Shown: positions 8,221-16,982 of the stretch, piece after piece
Layout: each line of letters begins with the position of its first letter
How positions within the stretch are numbered: position 1 is the stretch's first letter
Source of the DNA: Thioglobus_A sp964344985
Lineage (GTDB): Bacteria > Pseudomonadota > Gammaproteobacteria > PS1 > Pseudothioglobaceae
DNA length: 64,000 nt
NCBI GenBank assembly: GCA_964344985.1
Contig: CAYFPI010000007.1
Location: forward strand, 7,699-71,698
Direction of reading: 5' to 3'
Notes under the pieces: generated by a model
Database searches by the model: none
Told to the model about the DNA's origin: nothing
Seen by the model: the letters and a program-made list of their open reading frames with translations, nothing else
Program-made: the position numbers and the translations under genes

Positions 8221-10700
8221 AAAACACTGGATATATTTTCAATAACGGGCTTATCCCATGGGCCGGTAATTTTATATTTAAACTCAATCACTTGATCAAT
8301 AATCTGATCAATTAGTTTACCGTCAAACAATGTCTTATCTGCTAGCCATACGCCAAGTCCAGCAATACCACCGCCCGCTAAATAAGTCGCTGCAGGTACA
8401 GCATCACTAACTGCTGGCATTACTTTTGCTTCCAGGTTATACAACTCATTCTCAATATCACTCTCACCACTAAGGTCAATAGAGCTTGAAGTAGCAGTTA
8501 ATTTAAAATGATTAATTTTAGCCAGCGCATCTTGAACCGTTATTTGTGCATCAATTGTGTCATACACAAAACCTTTATCAGTCAGATCAGATACGTTAAG
8601 TTTAAGACGCTTAGCAATAGACTTAATATTAAGTAGTGACAAAATTCGACCAATGTTTGGATCTTTATCAGTAAACACGCCTTCAGCTACATTTAGTTTA
8701 ATAATGCCACTGCCTTGTTTAATACTCATGTTCCACGGAGCACAATCACAAAATAAACGCGCATCAAAATCAAATTTACCACCTTTAACTTTTTCATCAA
8801 TACCTAGATTTTCTAAAAATTCACTCAACTTATCGCCTTGAGCTTTTGCAATTAATCTGGTTTTTCCAGCCACCCAAGCACCATTAAATACTAAATTTTT
8901 ATCACTCACGCCAATACCATCAAACTCTAATTGATGAATACTTAACACATTATTCTCAGACTCAAGCTTAACCCTGAAATTTGGTATTTTTTCACCATCA
9001 ACAGACACTTGTTTTGCCACAAGGTTCATCTCAGGTATATCGTTAGGCTCAATATTCCAGTCACCCTTAATTTCGTCTACTTTAACTACTTCCAATCCAT
9101 TTAATACAACCGTTGGCGCTTGAGTATCATGTAGATTAATATCCACAATACTATCAAATGCTTTAGACGCAATCTCGCCTCGCCAAAAATCAGCTGATCG
9201 CTTAGACAAGTAAAGCTCAAAATCGCTTTCTTGATTGATCAATTCCACTGCAAAGTCATATTGATCAGCTCTGCCTTTATCTGGATTAACTCTAATATTA
9301 AAAGGAATATTGCGAATACTTCCAACACCTTTTGAAGTGATTTTATTATCACGAAAAACCAAACTGGAATCGTAATCCTTAATCTCTACAGCACCATCTA
9401 GCGTACTCAGCTCATTATTTTGAATAACTAGATCAATATCCAAAACAGATTCTCTTTCATCTAGAGGAATAACCAAATTCAAATCGCCATCAAGCTTGCC
9501 TGACAAGCTAAACTGGTCAAGTACAGTATTCACATTATCACTGAGTGGCGCATCTCTTAAAAACTTAATCAAATCTTGCGATTGTGTGTGAATTTTTCCA
9601 AGAACTTCAACATCAAGCTTGTCTTTGCTCATATCTGTCATTTGAACTTTAATATCTTCCAAAGGCATGTCATACAATTTAGTGTGATTAACCATCACCT
9701 CAATATGCCTGCCATTGGTAGCAATATCAGCATCTAATTCATTCAGATAATCCCAATCCGCATTAAACAACAATTGTGTATCAGTTAAGTGCGCTTTAAA
9801 ATCTACAACCGCCGGCAGATTCTTTGAAAGGTTTCTTTTTATATGAATATGAGTGCTGTCTAAAGCTCCCGATTTAAAGCCACGCTTTACCCAATTATGT
9901 GTAGACTCGCCAACAATCATTGGCGATAGGTATTTGCCAAGATGAGCAGCATCTATCACATCAACAAAACCATTAAACTCTACAAAATCATCACCACTTT
10001 CTTGATAAATCTTAATATTTGACAATAAAGAAAAATCATTGTTTTTAATAACCATTGGCAGGGTTAAAAAACCATTTCTGACCAACTGCTCAGCCGATAA
10101 TGTCATGGCAATATCAAAGTACTGACCATCAACCTCTTGTTGATCAAGGGTTAATAACAATTGAGCTCCATCTCTGTTCAATAATAATGGTGCAAGTTCT
10201 AATTGATGCTTGCCTTTAATTAGAGTTTTTCGCACACTTAATGACTCAAAGAAATGCGCGACCTCTAATGTCTCAACTGAAAACCACTGCTTTAGCTGGC
10301 TGGTAGATATGGACTGCGTATCATCGTCCTTTCTTAAATAAAGGACTAATGTGTCAATATTGACATTGCTCGGTCGATAAATATCATCAAACAAATTCAT
10401 CAAATTAACATGCCAATAAAGATCTTTAATACCAGCAACGGGGTTGTTGTTATCAGTGTAGAAATCTGCTTGATGAATTTTTAGAGAGATGCCGTCTTTA
10501 TCAAGATCAAAACTCATTTTTGATAATTGAACTTTAAGATCACTAACCTCAGATAACTGTTGCTCAATTGGTGCTTTAAGTAACATCGGAAAGGTAACAA
10601 AAAAACCAACAACAAGCACAATAATCAGTGCAAAAATAGCGCTAATCCAAGTGCTTATTTTTAATACTTTTACGCCATTTGATAGTGTTTTCTTAATCAT
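8217..10700 (-). CDS. YhdP/AsmA-like membrane-anchored periplasmic protein, short form
   Basis: This 827-residue protein has one N-terminal transmembrane helix (about 17-38), followed by a long periplasmic region rich in beta-strand-like repeats. It ends in an AsmA-like C-terminal domain (KINHFKLTATSSSIDLSG ... YNLEAKVMPAVSD) and a glycine/alanine-rich tail. That layout matches YhdP (DUF3971 plus AsmA_2), implicated in phospholipid transport to the outer membrane. Enteric YhdP proteins exceed 1200 residues, so this is a shortened form. The neighbouring tldD, 4-bp overlapped, follows the gammaproteobacterial yhdP-tldD arrangement. Function is assigned by family resemblance only. Confidence 0.75.
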   Translation of the reverse strand: MIKKTLSNGVKVLKISTWISAIFALIIVLVVGFFVTFPMLLKAPIEQQLSEVSDLKVQLSKMSFDLDKDGISLKIHQADFYTDNNNPVAGIKDLYWHVNLMNLFDDIYRPSNVNIDTLVLYLRKDDDTQSISTSQLKQWFSVETLEVAHFFESLSVRKTLIKGKHQLELAPLLLNRDGAQLLLTLDQQEVDGQYFDIAMTLSAEQLVRNGFLTLPMVIKNNDFSLLSNIKIYQESGDDFVEFNGFVDVIDAAHLGKYLSPMIVGESTHNWVKRGFKSGALDSTHIHIKRNLSKNLPAVVDFKAHLTDTQLLFNADWDYLNELDADIATNGRHIEVMVNHTKLYDMPLEDIKVQMTDMSKDKLDVEVLGKIHTQSQDLIKFLRDAPLSDNVNTVLDQFSLSGKLDGDLNLVIPLDERESVLDIDLVIQNNELSTLDGAVEIKDYDSSLVFRDNKITSKGVGSIRNIPFNIRVNPDKGRADQYDFAVELINQESDFELYLSKRSADFWRGEIASKAFDSIVDINLHDTQAPTVVLNGLEVVKVDEIKGDWNIEPNDIPEMNLVAKQVSVDGEKIPNFRVKLESENNVLSIHQLEFDGIGVSDKNLVFNGAWVAGKTRLIAKAQGDKLSEFLENLGIDEKVKGGKFDFDARLFCDCAPWNMSIKQGSGIIKLNVAEGVFTDKDPNIGRILSLLNIKSIAKRLKLNVSDLTDKGFVYDTIDAQITVQDALAKINHFKLTATSSSIDLSGESDIENELYNLEAKVMPAVSDAVPAATYLAGGGIAGLGVWLADKTLFDGKLIDQIIDQVIEFKYKITGPWDKPVIENISSVL

Positions 10701-10802
10701 TCTGATATAATCTTGCCCTTCGAGAATTATAACTTGTTTTTACAAATGAGTTGTCTATCGATATCAACACACAGACATTAGATCAAATAAGGAAAAATCA
10801 TT

Positions 10803-11237
10803 ATGTACTTTAAAAACTCAGTTGCAGCCATTATTGTTATCTTCGGCATTATTTTTAGCATTCATACTTTTTTTAGCAGTTTAATCAAAGTTAACACAGT
10901 TGACACTTCAACACTAGAAGATAGAATCAAGCCATTAGGTCAGGTTTATTTAGCAGGTGATACTGTTAAGGCTATTAAAGCACCAGTTAAAGCAGTTGCT
11001 AAAGCTCGTAGTGGTGAAGCTGTTTATACATCAGTTTGTGCTAGCTGTCACGCTGTGGGCGTATTAAACGCGCCTAAAGCAGGTAACCAAGCAGACTGGG
11101 CGCCAAGAATTAAGCGCGGTATGGCTGATTTAGTTAAAGTTGCCATCTCAGGTAAAGGCGCTATGCCACCTAAAGGTAGCTGCATGGATTGTTCGGACGA
11201 TGAGTTAAAAGCAGCGATCGAGCACATGACGAAATAA
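10803..11237 (+). CDS. Cytochrome c5-type monohaem protein, membrane-anchored
   Basis: This is a 144-residue electron carrier. An N-terminal hydrophobic helix (about 7-28) is followed by a linker and a cytochrome c domain. The haem site is Cys79-x-x-Cys82-His83 (CASCH), the likely axial methionine is Met121 (GAMPPKG), and a second pair Cys127-Cys130 (CMDC) is the structural disulfide typical of cytochrome c5. Similar proteins feed terminal oxidases. It is divergent from the yhdP-like gene across a 102-bp spacer and stands alone. A plausible ribosome-binding site (aagga) precedes the ATG. Confidence 0.88.
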   Translation: MYFKNSVAAIIVIFGIIFSIHTFFSSLIKVNTVDTSTLEDRIKPLGQVYLAGDTVKAIKAPVKAVAKARSGEAVYTSVCASCHAVGVLNAPKAGNQADWAPRIKRGMADLVKVAISGKGAMPPKGSCMDCSDDELKAAIEHMTK

Positions 11238-11258
11238 GTCAAATTCTTATTGACACTC

Positions 11259-11294
11259 AAAGGACTAGGCGTCTACAAAGAGTCCTAGCCCTTT
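11259..11294. terminator. Possible shared hairpin between cytochrome c5 and asparaginase genes
   Basis: AAAGGACTAGG (11259-11269) can pair with CCTAGCCCTTT (11284-11294) with one mismatch. It lies between the convergent genes and overlaps the asparaginase stop region. There is no strong T tract, so a terminator role is uncertain. Confidence 0.3.
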
Positions 11295-11750
11295 ATCTTT
11301 CTCAACTTTGTTAGCATCAAACACTTTGCCGTTCATGGCAATATAAACACCACTTTCTTTATTTTGCACAGCGCCAATGGCTACGCCTAAATTAAACAAT
11401 GCGTCTGAGTTATTAACCGAATAAGGAATCATTGAGCCAAATAATATAATGGTTTTATCTTTGATATTTTCACTTAATACCTTTGCAGTTTCAACCATGG
11501 TATCGGTACCATGAGTAATCAGGATATGACTCTGTTCACTACTTTGACATTTGTCCAAAATAAGCGACCGATCATCATCGGTCATATCCAAAGAATCTTT
11601 TAGAAATAAAACCTCAGACAAAGTATCTACCATTGAACGCCCACGGTTTAGCATGTCTACAATATGTGTTTCAACAAATGACAATTCCCCTATTAATTCT
11701 TTATAGGTTTTGTCAATAGTTCCGCCAGTGATGAGTAGTTTGATTTTCAT
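11265..11750 (-). CDS. Single-domain asparaginase-like protein
   Basis: This 161-residue protein corresponds to only the N-terminal domain of type I/II asparaginases. It keeps the two catalytic threonine motifs: TGGTID at 8-13 and THGTDTM at 79-85. The C-terminal domain of the usual 330-residue enzyme is absent, and the frame ends cleanly at a stop with no downstream remnant visible. Short asparaginase-domain proteins of this size are known as a separate group, so it may be functional, but the substrate cannot be told. It stands between cytochrome c5 (convergent) and yggS. Confidence 0.75.
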   Translation of the reverse strand: MKIKLLITGGTIDKTYKELIGELSFVETHIVDMLNRGRSMVDTLSEVLFLKDSLDMTDDDRSLILDKCQSSEQSHILITHGTDTMVETAKVLSENIKDKTIILFGSMIPYSVNNSDALFNLGVAIGAVQNKESGVYIAMNGKVFDANKVEKDKGLGLFVDA

Positions 11751-11803
11751 AAATACTTATTCTAACTAAAAAAAATTCGGAAATTTTACAAAACGGCAGG
11801 CTT

Positions 11804-12442
11804 TTAGACTCTTTTTCCAAAAATATCGCTGCCAATTCGCACAAAAGTAGCGCCATTTTCAATGGCTAACTCAAGATCGTTACTCATTCCCATGGACAAA
11901 GTATCTAAATTTGGGTGTTTTTGCATGATTTTTGCCATTTTTGCAAAGCTTTTTGTTGAATTATCAGGGCTTGGGATACACATAAACCCTCTTAAGGAAA
12001 TATTTTGGAAATTTTCAAAATAAGGCAAAATCTCATCAATTTCATCAATTAATACGCCGGATTTGGTTGGCTCGTTATCAATATTCACTTGTAAAAGAAC
12101 ATTTAGCTTGCCAAGCTCTTTTGGGCGTTGATCATTCAGGCGTTTAGCGATTTTAAGACGATCAACACTGTGCACCCAGTCAAAATTCTGCGCAATTTGT
12201 TTGGTTTTGTTCGATTGGATCGGGCCGATGAAATGCCAAATCAGATTTTGACCTTTTAAAGCGTCAATTTTCTCGAGCGCTTCTTGAAGATAATTTTCAC
12301 CAAAATGGCGTTGCCCTGCATCAATGGCTTGTTGTAAATCAGATGCGGGCTTGGTTTTACTAACCGCAATAAGCGTTACTTGATTTTTTGCATCAACCGC
12401 TTGAATTCTGTTTCTAACTTTTGCTATATTTTTTGCAATCAT
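11804..12442 (-). CDS. YggS-family pyridoxal phosphate homeostasis protein
   Basis: This is a PLP-binding TIM-barrel protein that buffers vitamin B6 levels. Lys29 in AVSKTKP is the PLP-binding lysine, HFGENYLQEA and WHFIGPIQSNK are family signatures, and the C-terminal SMGMSNDLELAI ... VRIGSDIFG binds the phosphate. I chose the ATG at 12442 (MIAKNIAKVR) because it matches the family N terminus; an upstream ATG at 12448 and a TTG at 12460 are in frame, and none has a clear ribosome-binding site. The 5' region abuts a dispersed hairpin repeat. Confidence 0.92.
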   Translation of the reverse strand: MIAKNIAKVRNRIQAVDAKNQVTLIAVSKTKPASDLQQAIDAGQRHFGENYLQEALEKIDALKGQNLIWHFIGPIQSNKTKQIAQNFDWVHSVDRLKIAKRLNDQRPKELGKLNVLLQVNIDNEPTKSGVLIDEIDEILPYFENFQNISLRGFMCIPSPDNSTKSFAKMAKIMQKHPNLDTLSMGMSNDLELAIENGATFVRIGSDIFGKRV

Positions 12443-12456
12443 AAGCATTGGTTTTA

Positions 12457-12557
12457 GCAAGTATTTTTTTATTATACAAGGCGGATTATAAAAATACGAA
12501 GGCGCGTAGCAAGCCTACGTAACTGAGTATTTTTTATGACCCAACGCAGTTAGAATA
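12457..12557 (+). repeat. Dispersed intergenic hairpin repeat, copy A
   Basis: This copy aligns along its whole length with the reverse complement of 19870-19973. Shared blocks are agtattttttt, tacaaggc and aacgcagt, at the same relative positions. Its centre is a hairpin, CGTAG (12505-12509) / CTACG (12515-12519), flanked by AAAATAC ... GTATTTT. It occupies most of the spacer between yggS and pyrK. Confidence 0.75.
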
Positions 12558-12570
12558 GAAAAAGGCGATG

Positions 12571-13428
12571 CTAAAACACAGTTGTTGCATCAAATACTGG
12601 TCCATCCACACAAACTCGCTTCATTGCAGGGCCGTTATCAGTTTGCACCTCAACCACACAACCTGCGCAACCACCAATACCACACGCCATATGCTCTTCA
12701 AGAGATACTTGGCAAGGAAGGTTGTATTCTTTGGATAAATTTGCCACAGCCTCTAACATTGGATGCGGACCACAAGAATATACTTCAACCTGCGCAAGGT
12801 CATCAGCTGATAAGCTGTCTAAATACACTCTAGCCAAATCCGTCACATAACCTTGGTAAACACCATCATAATTTTGCAAACTAGCTAAACGACATTCAAC
12901 ACCCCAATCTTCCAACTCTGGCATGGTGTGTGTTGCGCCCTCATAATCTTTACCATTGTTAGCCAGTTTTTCATCAAATGGAAATGGCACTTCAGAACCT
13001 AAAATTGCAAATGATTGATAGTCTTTATCTTTAGCTTGCTGCGCAATAGAGATCATCGGCGGCATACCTACACCACCACCAATGAGCAACGGGCGCTTCT
13101 GGCTGGTTAATTTAAAGCCATTGCCAATTGGGCCAATGATTGATAACATTTCTCCAATTTTTCGCTCAGATAATTGACGCGTACCTTCGCCCACCACTTT
13201 ATAAAGTAAATCAAATGTGCCGTTTTCAACATCAACCGACATAATTGAAATTGGGCGCCTCATGGCTAACGCACTAGAAACGGTAATATGTACAAACTGC
13301 CCTGGTTTGGCTGCTTTAGCAATTTCGTCTGAGGCCAAAGTTAGAATATATTGATCACCTTCAAATTGGTAATGTGCCAAAATTTGACAATCGCAAACTT
13401 TAATTGTATCTCTATTCTCTTTACTCAT
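12571..13428 (-). CDS. pyrK: Dihydroorotate dehydrogenase electron-transfer subunit-like flavoprotein
   Basis: The 285-residue protein has a ferredoxin-reductase fold: an FAD-binding N-terminal half with RRPISIMSV and a nucleotide-binding region with GGGVGMPPM. A C-terminal [2Fe-2S] site uses Cys249, Cys254, Cys257 and Cys273 (ACGIGGCAGC). This is the PyrK architecture; PyrK passes electrons from class 1B dihydroorotate dehydrogenase to NAD. No pyrD lies beside it, and it overlaps argB by 8 bp, so the partner must be elsewhere or the protein serves another redox enzyme. The family assignment is firm and the exact role is inference. Confidence 0.82.
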   Translation of the reverse strand: MSKENRDTIKVCDCQILAHYQFEGDQYILTLASDEIAKAAKPGQFVHITVSSALAMRRPISIMSVDVENGTFDLLYKVVGEGTRQLSERKIGEMLSIIGPIGNGFKLTSQKRPLLIGGGVGMPPMISIAQQAKDKDYQSFAILGSEVPFPFDEKLANNGKDYEGATHTMPELEDWGVECRLASLQNYDGVYQGYVTDLARVYLDSLSADDLAQVEVYSCGPHPMLEAVANLSKEYNLPCQVSLEEHMACGIGGCAGCVVEVQTDNGPAMKRVCVDGPVFDATTVF

Positions 13429-14299
13429 CGCAAGTAATCAGTGTGCCTACGCCACTGTCAGTAAATACTTCTAACAACACTGCATGTGGCACGCGACCAT
13501 CAATGATGTGTGTTGACTTAACGCCGCTTTTAACCGCTGATAAAGCACAACCAATTTTTGGCAACATGCCGCCATGAATTGTGCCATCTTTAATTAACCC
13601 ATCTACCGTTTTAGCATCAAGCCCTGTAAGTAGATTGTCATCTGCGTCTAAAAGTCCAGAAGTATTAGTTAGTAAAATTAACTTTTCTGCATCTAGTGCC
13701 TGTGCAATAGAGCCTGCTACTAAGTCTGCATTAATATTGTAAGAAAATCCATCTTCACCCACACCAATTGGTGCAATCACTGGAATAAAATCCCCTTTCA
13801 ACAACAAGTCGATTACTGAAGTGTCAATTGTATCTACCTCGCCCACATGGCCAAGGTCAATAATTTCAGAAGTTGGCTCAATATCATGCTTTAATTTTTT
13901 AGCAGAAATTAAACTACCGTCTTTACCTGTTAAGCCAATGGAATGCCCACCATGCTGATGAATTAAATTAACAATCTCTTTATTAACCAAGCCACCAAGC
14001 ACCATCTCAACCACATCCATGGTTTCAGAATCAGTTACACGCATGCCACCTATAAATTCACTTTCTTTACCAATTTTTTCTAAAGTTTTGCCAATCTGAG
14101 GACCGCCACCATGCACCACAATCGGATTCATGCCAACGGATTTCATTAACACAATATCACGTGCAAAGCTAGATTTTAGCTTTTCATCAACCATGGCATT
14201 ACCACCGTATTTAATAACAATGGTTTTGCCTTGAAATTTTTGTATATATGGCAACGCTTCCGTTAAAACGCTGGCAATATTATGTGTGTTGTCAGACAT
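13421..14299 (-). CDS. argB: Acetylglutamate kinase
   Basis: ArgB phosphorylates N-acetylglutamate in the second step of arginine synthesis. The 292-residue product has the amino-acid kinase signatures KYGGNAM (phosphate binding), VHGGGPQIG and the substrate-site NINADLVAGSIAQAL. Length is normal. It lies upstream of, and overlaps, the pyrK-like gene, linking arginine and pyrimidine genes that share carbamoyl phosphate as intermediate. No other arg gene is in the window. Confidence 0.96.
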   Translation of the reverse strand: MSDNTHNIASVLTEALPYIQKFQGKTIVIKYGGNAMVDEKLKSSFARDIVLMKSVGMNPIVVHGGGPQIGKTLEKIGKESEFIGGMRVTDSETMDVVEMVLGGLVNKEIVNLIHQHGGHSIGLTGKDGSLISAKKLKHDIEPTSEIIDLGHVGEVDTIDTSVIDLLLKGDFIPVIAPIGVGEDGFSYNINADLVAGSIAQALDAEKLILLTNTSGLLDADDNLLTGLDAKTVDGLIKDGTIHGGMLPKIGCALSAVKSGVKSTHIIDGRVPHAVLLEVFTDSGVGTLITCDE

Positions 14300-14412
14300 G
14301 TTGTTTAATATGTAAATTTATTAAATCGCTATTTTACAGCTAATAACAAGCTTTTCCTAACTTCTTGAGTTGTTAACAATGTAGTAAAAAATACTAATTG
14401 ACAACCAAAGCG

Positions 14413-14820
14413 CTATTTAAATTTTGCATCATATCTTTGTTGTATATCTTCCGGCCAAAGACTATAAATATAGTCTAACAATGCTTGTTTTTCGTCTTCA
14501 GTAAGTTGATCCTTAAACTCTGGCATCCAGCCACCAAGTTTAACTCCGCCATTGTTAATAGTATTCATCAATGCTTTTGGAGAATGATGCCAAGCATGCG
14601 CACTGCCATTTAGAGGTGGTGCGGGGAATTTTCCATCTGAATTTCTCTTTTTCCAGTCTTTAGTTAACCCTTGTGCAGACTTACCATGGCAAACAACACA
14701 GTTTTTTTCAAAAGTATTTTTGCCCAACTGTACGCTTTCTGAAGTATTGCTTTGTGCATCATTGCTGCCAAAACAACCTGTTAAAAATAACGCACTTGAT
14801 AAAATAATTATTTTTTTCAT
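14413..14820 (-). CDS. Monohaem cytochrome c lipoprotein
   Basis: This 135-residue exported protein starts with a lipoprotein signal peptide; the lipobox is LTGC with Cys16 as the lipidation site. The haem motif is Cys41-x-x-Cys44-His45 (CVVCH) and Met99 (GGWMPEF) is a likely axial ligand. It is a periplasm-facing, membrane-tethered electron carrier of the class I type. It stands alone between argB and a small hypothetical gene. The electron partner is unknown. Confidence 0.85.
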   Translation of the reverse strand: MKKIIILSSALFLTGCFGSNDAQSNTSESVQLGKNTFEKNCVVCHGKSAQGLTKDWKKRNSDGKFPAPPLNGSAHAWHHSPKALMNTINNGGVKLGGWMPEFKDQLTEDEKQALLDYIYSLWPEDIQQRYDAKFK

Positions 14821-14910
14821 TTTTTTCCTTGTGTATGTATTTGTTAATTACTGGTACATCTACTCAATATAAATAAAACCAGTCATTGATTTTTTAAACT
14901 AAAAAACAAA

Positions 14911-15201
14911 TTAGGAATTGATAGGAGGTGGGTTGTCTACTTTGGACAACTTAGAGTTGTAAATACTGTTGGCCATTGACTCGAGCGAAGTTTTATCAAT
15001 AAACACAAATAATTTTAAAACTTTGTTAACAGTAAAATATGTAACCGCACACTGAGGACAATCTTGATGCTCAGACACATCTGCCGATAGCATAATAGAA
15101 GAATAAGAGTTATCTACTTGCTGGCAATGCTCATTTACATCAACTGATGCATTAGCTAAAAGCGACAAAAATCCAAGCAATAAAAAAATAAAAATTTTCA
15201 T
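14911..15201 (-). CDS. Small exported protein with CPQC motif, function unknown
   Basis: This is an unrecognised 96-residue protein. The N terminus MKIFIFLLLGFLSLLANA looks like a cleavable signal peptide, with cleavage after Ala18. The mature part is about 78 residues and has a CPQC pair (Cys48, Cys51) plus Cys26. The CxxC could be a redox or metal site, but no thioredoxin-fold context is evident. An alternative ATG at 15222 would add seven residues. It follows hemW by 17 bp on the same strand, so cotranscription is possible. Confidence 0.6.
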   Translation of the reverse strand: MKIFIFLLLGFLSLLANASVDVNEHCQQVDNSYSSIMLSADVSEHQDCPQCAVTYFTVNKVLKLFVFIDKTSLESMANSIYNSKLSKVDNPPPINS

Positions 15202-15218
15202 AAGTGGAAAAAATTTTA

Positions 15219-16325
15219 TCATAGAAAAATAGACTGTAAATCGTTTAAAAAATCAAAGCCTTTTTGCGTAGGCTTAATGTTTTTATCACTTTCAGATAAC
15301 AGTCCAATCGACTTAGATTTGTTAAGCTTATCATCAATAATATTAATGCTCAAACCAGTCCTTTGACTGAACAAATTAACATCAACACCCTGTTTAAGTC
15401 TTAATGCATTAAGCATAAAATCAAAAGGTAAATTATCAATAGGTATTACTTTTTTTCCTATTTTCTGAAGATAATCAGTGGGTGATTTTGATTTTACTGT
15501 TCTAAAAATTGTATTATTTTCTATGTCAGTTATTTTGCCATGAGCACCAGCACCAATGCCGATATAGTCACCAAATTGCCAATAATTCAAATTATGCTTA
15601 GAAGGAGTTTTTTCAAAAGCAGACACCTCATAACGCAAAAATCCATTTTTTTCTAATAACTTTATACCTTCATCGCTCATCTGCCAAATATCATCATCCA
15701 CCGGCAATACAGGCGGAAACTTGGCAAAATAAGTATTAGGTTCAAGCGTTAATTGATAAAAAGAAATGTGTGTGGGGTTTAGGTCAATCGCTTGATTAAC
15801 ATCATCTAAACATTGTTCAAGTGTTTGATTTTCAAGGCCATACATCAGGTCAATGTTAAAGTTATCAAATGTTTGACTTGCATAGGTACAAGCCTCGGCT
15901 GCCTCTTTCGCATTGTGAATACGCCCCAAAGATTGCAAATGATCATCGTTGAAAGATTGCGCGCCTATTGATAATCTATTAATACCAATCTCTTTAAAAT
16001 TTTTAAATTTTTCAACCTCAAAAGTACCCGGATTGGTCTCTAGTGTAATTTCAATATTGGGTGCAAGTTCAAGTCTAGATTTAAGACCAATAAACAACTG
16101 CTCTAATTCCTCAACACTCATCAAGCTAGGTGTGCCACCACCGATAAAAATAGAATCGATAGTTCTACCCTGAACGTAATTTAAATCTTGATCAAGATCT
16201 TTAAGTAAATTTTCAATATATCCTCTTTTATCTCCGTTTTCGTGAGAGTTGAAGTCACAATAAGGGCATTTTCTTACACACCATGGGTAATGAATATACA
16301 GTGATAATGGCGGTAAAACTAACAT
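15219..16325 (-). CDS. hemW: HemW-like radical SAM haem chaperone
   Basis: The 368-residue radical SAM protein has the diagnostic CxxxCxxCDF motif (Cys16, Cys20, Cys23 in CVRKCPYCDF). The GGGTPS SAM-site motif and a C-terminal HemN-like domain follow. It resembles oxygen-independent coproporphyrinogen oxidase, but the short N terminus and length fit HemW, which hands haem to respiratory enzymes. It lies 16 bp downstream of rdgB on the same strand, the rdgB-hemW order seen in other gammaproteobacteria. Confidence 0.9.
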   Translation of the reverse strand: MLVLPPLSLYIHYPWCVRKCPYCDFNSHENGDKRGYIENLLKDLDQDLNYVQGRTIDSIFIGGGTPSLMSVEELEQLFIGLKSRLELAPNIEITLETNPGTFEVEKFKNFKEIGINRLSIGAQSFNDDHLQSLGRIHNAKEAAEACTYASQTFDNFNIDLMYGLENQTLEQCLDDVNQAIDLNPTHISFYQLTLEPNTYFAKFPPVLPVDDDIWQMSDEGIKLLEKNGFLRYEVSAFEKTPSKHNLNYWQFGDYIGIGAGAHGKITDIENNTIFRTVKSKSPTDYLQKIGKKVIPIDNLPFDFMLNALRLKQGVDVNLFSQRTGLSINIIDDKLNKSKSIGLLSESDKNIKPTQKGFDFLNDLQSIFL

Positions 16326-16341
16326 TGGAATGCTTGATTGC

Positions 16342-16929
16342 TTATTTTTTCAACTCTGATAGCAACGCTTGCAAAGCTTTTCCTCGGTGTGAAATGTTGT
16401 TTTTTTCCTCTGGTGCAAGCTCTGCTGAAGCCTTGCCATGTGTTGGCACATAAAAAATTGGATCATAACCAAAACCATTGTCACCTGATTTTTCGCGCAA
16501 AATCTCACCTTCCCAGCCACGCTGAATAATGATTGGCGTTGGATCATTAGCATGCTCAACAAATACAATCGCACACCAAAACCTTGCATCTCGATCACCA
16601 TCTGCAACACCTTCCATATCACTTAATACTTTTTGCGTATTGGCTTCATCATCACCATGATTGCCTGCATAACGCGCTGAATAAATACCGGGCGCACCGT
16701 TTAGGGCATCAATCACAATACCTGAATCATCAGCAAGTGCTGGCAGGCCAGATTGCTCGCTAGCATTACGCGCTTTAATCAATGCATTTTCAACAAAAGT
16801 CAATCCTATTTCTGGCACTTCCTCCACATTCATCTCACTCATTGAAACAACTTCATAAACACCATCGAGCATAGCGTTAAATTCTCTTATTTTTCCCTTA
16901 TTATTACTAGCAAGAATGATTTTTCTCAT
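16342..16929 (-). CDS. rdgB: XTP/dITP diphosphatase (non-canonical purine NTP pyrophosphatase)
   Basis: This enzyme hydrolyses dITP, XTP and dXTP to monophosphates and so cleans the nucleotide pool. The 195-residue protein has the SNNKGK N-terminal motif (8-13), ENALIKAR, the catalytic DDSG at 67-70 and GFGYDPIF near the C terminus. Length is normal. It starts divergently from rpiA and is followed by hemW. Confidence 0.95.
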   Translation of the reverse strand: MRKIILASNNKGKIREFNAMLDGVYEVVSMSEMNVEEVPEIGLTFVENALIKARNASEQSGLPALADDSGIVIDALNGAPGIYSARYAGNHGDDEANTQKVLSDMEGVADGDRDARFWCAIVFVEHANDPTPIIIQRGWEGEILREKSGDNGFGYDPIFYVPTHGKASAELAPEEKNNISHRGKALQALLSELKK

Positions 16930-16982
16930 AATAGACTCTCAGTGTATAATCGATTGAATATTTAAAATTTTTGGAGCGCGTG

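Noticed and set aside
11775..11810. Short resemblance (tttacaaaacggcagg) to part of the dispersed repeat.
   Set aside because: Only a short AT-rich match without the conserved tacaaggc/aacgcagt flanks or hairpin.
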